The notes under the pieces were generated by a model that searched no databases, was not told where the DNA came from, and saw only the letters and a list, made by a program, of their open reading frames with translations. This document shows positions 61,508-64,000 of a DNA stretch of 64,000 nucleotides, piece after piece. The translations under genes and the position numbers were made by a program. Source of the stretch: Lysobacter changpingensis (GTDB taxonomy: Bacteria > Pseudomonadota > Gammaproteobacteria > Xanthomonadales > Xanthomonadaceae); NCBI RefSeq assembly GCF_017308985.1, contig NZ_JADWPE010000007.1, positions 1-64,000 on the forward strand, written 5' to 3'. The first letter of the stretch is position 1; every line of letters starts with the position of its first letter.

Positions 61508-62218
61508 TTATTCGGGCAGGTCGAACAGCAGCACCAGCGCGCGTCCGTCGCCGCCGCCCTGGAGGCGCAGCGTGCCGGCCTCGCCGCGCAGGCCCAGCGC
61601 GTCGCCGGCCGCGAGCGGCGTGTCCTCGTTGACCGTCACCCGGCCCGACACGACCTGCACCCAGTACAGCCGGGAAAGATCCAGCTCGAACTCGGCCGTC
61701 TCGCCGCGATCGAGCCGCACCTGCAGCACCCGCGCGTCCTGCCGGATCGCCAGGCTGCCGTCGGCACCGTCGCCCGAGGCGAGCAGCGTCCAGCCCCGTG
61801 CATCCGCCGGCACGGCCGCACGCCGGGCGTAGGCGGGCGCGTGGTTCAGGCGCGAAGGCTGGATCCACATCTGCCACAGGTGCAGCGGTCCGGACGCGGA
61901 CGCGTTGCGTTCGGCGTGCTGCACGCCGTGGCCGCCGCTGAGCCATTGCAGTTCCCCGGCGCGAACGGTGCCGCTGCCGCCGATCGCGTCCTCGTGCGCG
62001 AGTTCGCCTTCGACGACGAACGCCAGCAGTTCCATGTTCGCGTGCCGCGCGGTGTCGAAACCGGCGCCGGCTTCGAGGCGATCCTCGTTGAGCACGCGCA
62101 ACGGGCCAAAGCCCATCCACTCGGGGTCGTAGTAGCCGCCGAAGGAAAAGGCGTGGCGGCCTTCGCGGCCCTCTGCGGTGGAATGGCCACGGGAGTTGGC
62201 GGGGCGGTGGACGATCAT
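61508..62218 (-). CDS. Pirin family protein
   Basis: A 236-residue bicupin of the pirin family. The N-cupin has the metal motif HANMELLAFVVEGELAHED (about 50-68) with His and Glu ligands, and LQWLSGGHGVQHAE. The C-cupin is shorter. Some bacterial members act as quercetinases; others have no known activity. The ATG at 62218 (MIVHRPANSRG) matches the family N-terminus; an ATG at 62233 lies in the dispersed repeat just upstream and is not used. Confidence 0.92.
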   Translation of the reverse strand: MIVHRPANSRGHSTAEGREGRHAFSFGGYYDPEWMGFGPLRVLNEDRLEAGAGFDTARHANMELLAFVVEGELAHEDAIGGSGTVRAGELQWLSGGHGVQHAERNASASGPLHLWQMWIQPSRLNHAPAYARRAAVPADARGWTLLASGDGADGSLAIRQDARVLQVRLDRGETAEFELDLSRLYWVQVVSGRVTVNEDTPLAAGDALGLRGEAGTLRLQGGGDGRALVLLFDLPE

Positions 62219-62227
62219 CGTTGTTTT

Positions 62228-62254
62228 CGTCATTCCAGCGAAAGCTGGAGCCCA
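62228..62254. repeat. Dispersed palindrome TCCAGCGAAAGCTGGA
   Basis: A 6-bp stem TCCAGC/GCTGGA with GAAA loop (62234-62249) inside CGTCATTCCAGCGAAAGCTG. This type of sequence is common between genes in Xanthomonadaceae and other proteobacteria. Only one copy is recognised in this window. It lies directly upstream of the pirin gene. Confidence 0.65.
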
Positions 62255-62428
62255 TTTTGCCCTTTCGGGCCGTGCTTCCGCTCGCTTTCCTGCGAGGGAC
62301 ACTTTTCGCGCCCGGTGGCGCGCGTGTCGATGACGGGCTGCGTTCGATGGATGCGAGGTTCGGGGCGTCGTGCATTGGGCCGTGTCATCGGCGCAAGCCG
62401 TCGGCGCATCACCGCATCGCACGTCACG

Positions 62429-62464
62429 CCCCTCACCCCAACCCCTCTCCCGCAGGGAGAGGGG
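62429..62464. repeat. Dispersed REP-like palindrome, copy 2
   Basis: CCCCTCACCCC is followed by a perfect 10-bp stem CCCCTCTCCC (62442-62451)/GGGAGAGGGG (62455-62464). Its complement matches the layout of the copy at 11096-11134: stem, then GGGGTGAGG. It may also serve as terminator for the yceI-like gene ending at 62483. Confidence 0.8.
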
Positions 62465-62482
62465 CTCAAAGCACAAACCGTC

Positions 62483-63061
62483 TTACTTCGCCGCCACAAC
62501 CGCTTCGGTCGTGATGCGGATCGTCACGTTGTCGCTCACGTTCGGCGCGTACTTGTCCACGCCGAAGTCGCTGCGCTTGATCGTCGTGGTCGCGTCGAAA
62601 CCCGCCGCGGCGCGCTTGGCCATCGGCTGCTCGCCGATCTTGTTGATCGTGGTGTCGAGCACCACCGGCCTGGTCACGCCCTTGATGGTCAGATCGCCGA
62701 ACACGCGCAGCTTCTTGTCGCCGGCGGCTTCGACCTTGGTGCTCTTGAAGGTGATGTTCGGGAACTTCTCGGCGTCGAAGAAATCGGCGCTGCGCAGGTG
62801 CTCGTCGAACTTCTCCACGTGCGAATCCAGGCCCGCCAGCGGGATCGTCACTTCGACCTTCGAGGTGCCGACGTTGGTCGGATCGTAGGTGATGCTGCCG
62901 TCGACCTGGCCGAAATGCGCGACCGGGTTGGAGAAGCCGAAGTGGCTCCAGCTGGCGACCACGTCGGTGTGGTTCGGGTCGATCTTGTAGGTGACGGGCG
63001 CGGCGAAGGCCGCGGTGCTGGCGGCGATCAAAGCCGCGGTCAGGGCGATGCGCTTGAACAT
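62483..63061 (-). CDS. YceI-family periplasmic protein
   Basis: A 192-residue secreted lipocalin-like protein. A signal peptide ends at AAFA, and the mature domain (VTYKIDPNHTDVVASWSHFGFSNPV, then SVEVTIPLAGLDSHVEKFDEHL-like segments and FFDAEKFPNITFKS) is the YceI beta barrel, which binds polyisoprenoid lipids in known structures. GGAG upstream fixes the ATG at 63061. Function in the cell is uncertain. The nitroreductase gene lies 43 bases upstream on the same strand. Confidence 0.94.
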   Translation of the reverse strand: MFKRIALTAALIAASTAAFAAPVTYKIDPNHTDVVASWSHFGFSNPVAHFGQVDGSITYDPTNVGTSKVEVTIPLAGLDSHVEKFDEHLRSADFFDAEKFPNITFKSTKVEAAGDKKLRVFGDLTIKGVTRPVVLDTTINKIGEQPMAKRAAAGFDATTTIKRSDFGVDKYAPNVSDNVTIRITTEAVVAAK

Positions 63062-63104
63062 GGAGGGCTCCGGTGTGGGTGTCGGACGAACGGGTACTGC
63101 GGGA

Positions 63105-63704
63105 TTACAGGATCCGCGCCGCCTCGTCGAAGGACAGTCGCGGCGAGCGGGGGAACAGCCTGGCCGTGTCGCCATGGCCAAGGTTGATCAGGAAATTCGA
63201 CTTGATCTTCGTGCCGGCGAAGAAGGTTTCATCGACCAGCGCGTTGTTGAAGCCCGACATCGGGCCGGTGTCCAGGCCCAGCGCACGCGCGGCCATCAGC
63301 ACGTAGGCGCCCTGCAGGCTGCCGTTGCGCAGCGCGATGGTGGCGAGGTCGGCCTCGGGTTTCCCGTCGAACCAGCCGCGCGCGTCGGTGTGCGGGAACA
63401 GGTACGGCAGCTTCTCGTAGAACGAGAGGTCGTAGGCGACGATCGCCGTGACCGGCGCGGCCATGGTCTTGGCATGGTTGCCTTCGTCCAGCGCGGGGCC
63501 GAGCTTGGCCTTGGCTTCCTTCGACTTCACGAACACCAGCCGCAGCGGCGACATGTTGGCGCTGGTCGGGCCCCACTTGGCCAGGTCGTAGAGCTGGCGC
63601 AGGGTCTCGTCGCTGACCTCGCCCGTGAGTTCGTTGTGCGTGCGGGCGGTGCGGAAGAGCTGGTCCAGCGCGGACTCGGGCAGCGGGGCGGTGGCTTGCG
63701 ACAT
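63105..63704 (-). CDS. RutE-type malonic semialdehyde reductase/nitroreductase
   Basis: A 199-residue flavin enzyme of the nitroreductase fold, RutE/HadB-like subgroup. FMN-binding features include ARTHNELT near the N-terminus, [19 protein letters not shown] and the C-terminal NLGHGD. RutE reduces malonic semialdehyde in pyrimidine breakdown, but no other rut gene is here, so the substrate is open. It is oriented divergently from the ELM1-like gene, and may form a unit with the YceI gene. Confidence 0.9.
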   Translation of the reverse strand: MSQATAPLPESALDQLFRTARTHNELTGEVSDETLRQLYDLAKWGPTSANMSPLRLVFVKSKEAKAKLGPALDEGNHAKTMAAPVTAIVAYDLSFYEKLPYLFPHTDARGWFDGKPEADLATIALRNGSLQGAYVLMAARALGLDTGPMSGFNNALVDETFFAGTKIKSNFLINLGHGDTARLFPRSPRLSFDEAARIL

Positions 63705-63811
63705 CGTGTACTCCAGGAAAGATCGCGCCGATGCCGCGATCGAAGGTTCGAGAGTGTAGAGTCTGACACGTTCGCAACAGCCGACTGATCCGGAACGGAT
63801 TAATCACAAAC

Positions 63812-64000
63812 GTGCAACGAACGAGGACCGATCAACGCCGTACCGCAGCCGCGACTTCACGCGGCCCCGCGACCTGGACCCTGACCGACGGCCACGCCGG
63901 CAACGTGCGGCAGGCGCAGGCGCTGGCCGCCGCGCTGGGCGAGCCGTTCCGCGCCTGGACGCTGGCGCCGCGCACGCCCTGGCGCTGGTTCGCGCCGCGC
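63812..64000 (+). CDS. ELM1-family protein (5' part only)
   Basis: From a GTG at 63812 the frame is open to the window edge, 63 codons. The stretch TWTLTDGHAGNVRQAQALAAAL (residues 22-43) matches the N-terminus of the mitochondrial fission ELM1 family of bacterial proteins, which have a GT-B-like fold and unknown substrate. The C-terminal part is cut off. The start is uncertain because residues 1-20 are low-complexity and no ribosome site is obvious. Confidence 0.7.
   Translation, partial: MQRTRTDQRRTAAATSRGPATWTLTDGHAGNVRQAQALAAALGEPFRAWTLAPRTPWRWFAPR

Overview
The window looks like one contiguous chromosomal segment of a high-GC gammaproteobacterium of the Xanthomonadaceae, most like Lysobacter. 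The grounds are a strong G/C third-position bias, a short-LID adenylate kinase, a pyrophosphate-type phosphofructokinase with a membrane H+-pyrophosphatase nearby, a large TonB-dependent receptor, the fused thr/ilv/leu gene order, and palindromic intergenic repeats of the kind common in this family. This assignment rests on gene content and order; no search was run. I see no prophage, insertion sequence, CRISPR array, tRNA or rRNA.

Layout. 0-11 kb: housekeeping genes (DUF192 lipoprotein, rubredoxin, thiE-hemL, an acetylornithine-type aminotransferase, a voltage-gated-type ion channel, an SDR, a RIO-like kinase, a DedA-PAP2-LssY fusion, a Lon-N domain protein, mpl). 11-19 kb: a group of pyrophosphate and adenylate genes (adk, PPi-dependent phosphofructokinase, H+-translocating pyrophosphatase, soluble pyrophosphatase), with small secreted proteins between them, one of which is split by an in-frame amber codon. 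19-28 kb: an Asp/Asn beta-hydroxylase, a TonB-dependent receptor, an AraC-type regulator, a membrane-bound winged-helix/beta-propeller regulator and a second K+-channel-like protein. 28-47 kb: thiC under a TPP riboswitch, then two attenuator-controlled amino-acid operons, thrL-thrABC and ilvL-ilvDCGMEA-leuACDB. 47-55 kb: an RND efflux pump with its adaptor lipoprotein and divergent TetR regulator, then a PCMT-like methyltransferase and a TolC-type channel. 55-61 kb: an acid phosphatase and cell-envelope polysaccharide/lipid A genes (waaA, lpxL-type acyltransferase, O-antigen ligase, glycosyltransferase). 61-64 kb: zinc-finger protein, pirin, YceI, a RutE-type nitroreductase and the start of an ELM1-family gene.

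How it works together. The thr operon makes threonine from aspartate, and the next operon turns threonine (via IlvA) and pyruvate into isoleucine, valine and leucine. Both open with a leader peptide, too short for ordinary gene finding in the thr case, rich in the amino acids made. The two promoters share the 11-base string AACTGTTGACA. In the 11-19 kb block PPi could be spent in glycolysis, turned into a proton gradient, or hydrolysed.

The points most worth a second look are: a palindromic repeat inserted in frame in ilvD; the amber-interrupted secreted protein; the degenerate PAP2 active site in the DedA fusion; an orphan rho-independent terminator (possible small RNA) near 27.0 kb; an 11-base motif shared by the promoters of the two regulators near the TonB receptor; and three families of dispersed palindromes. 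I did not find a clearly new multi-gene system.
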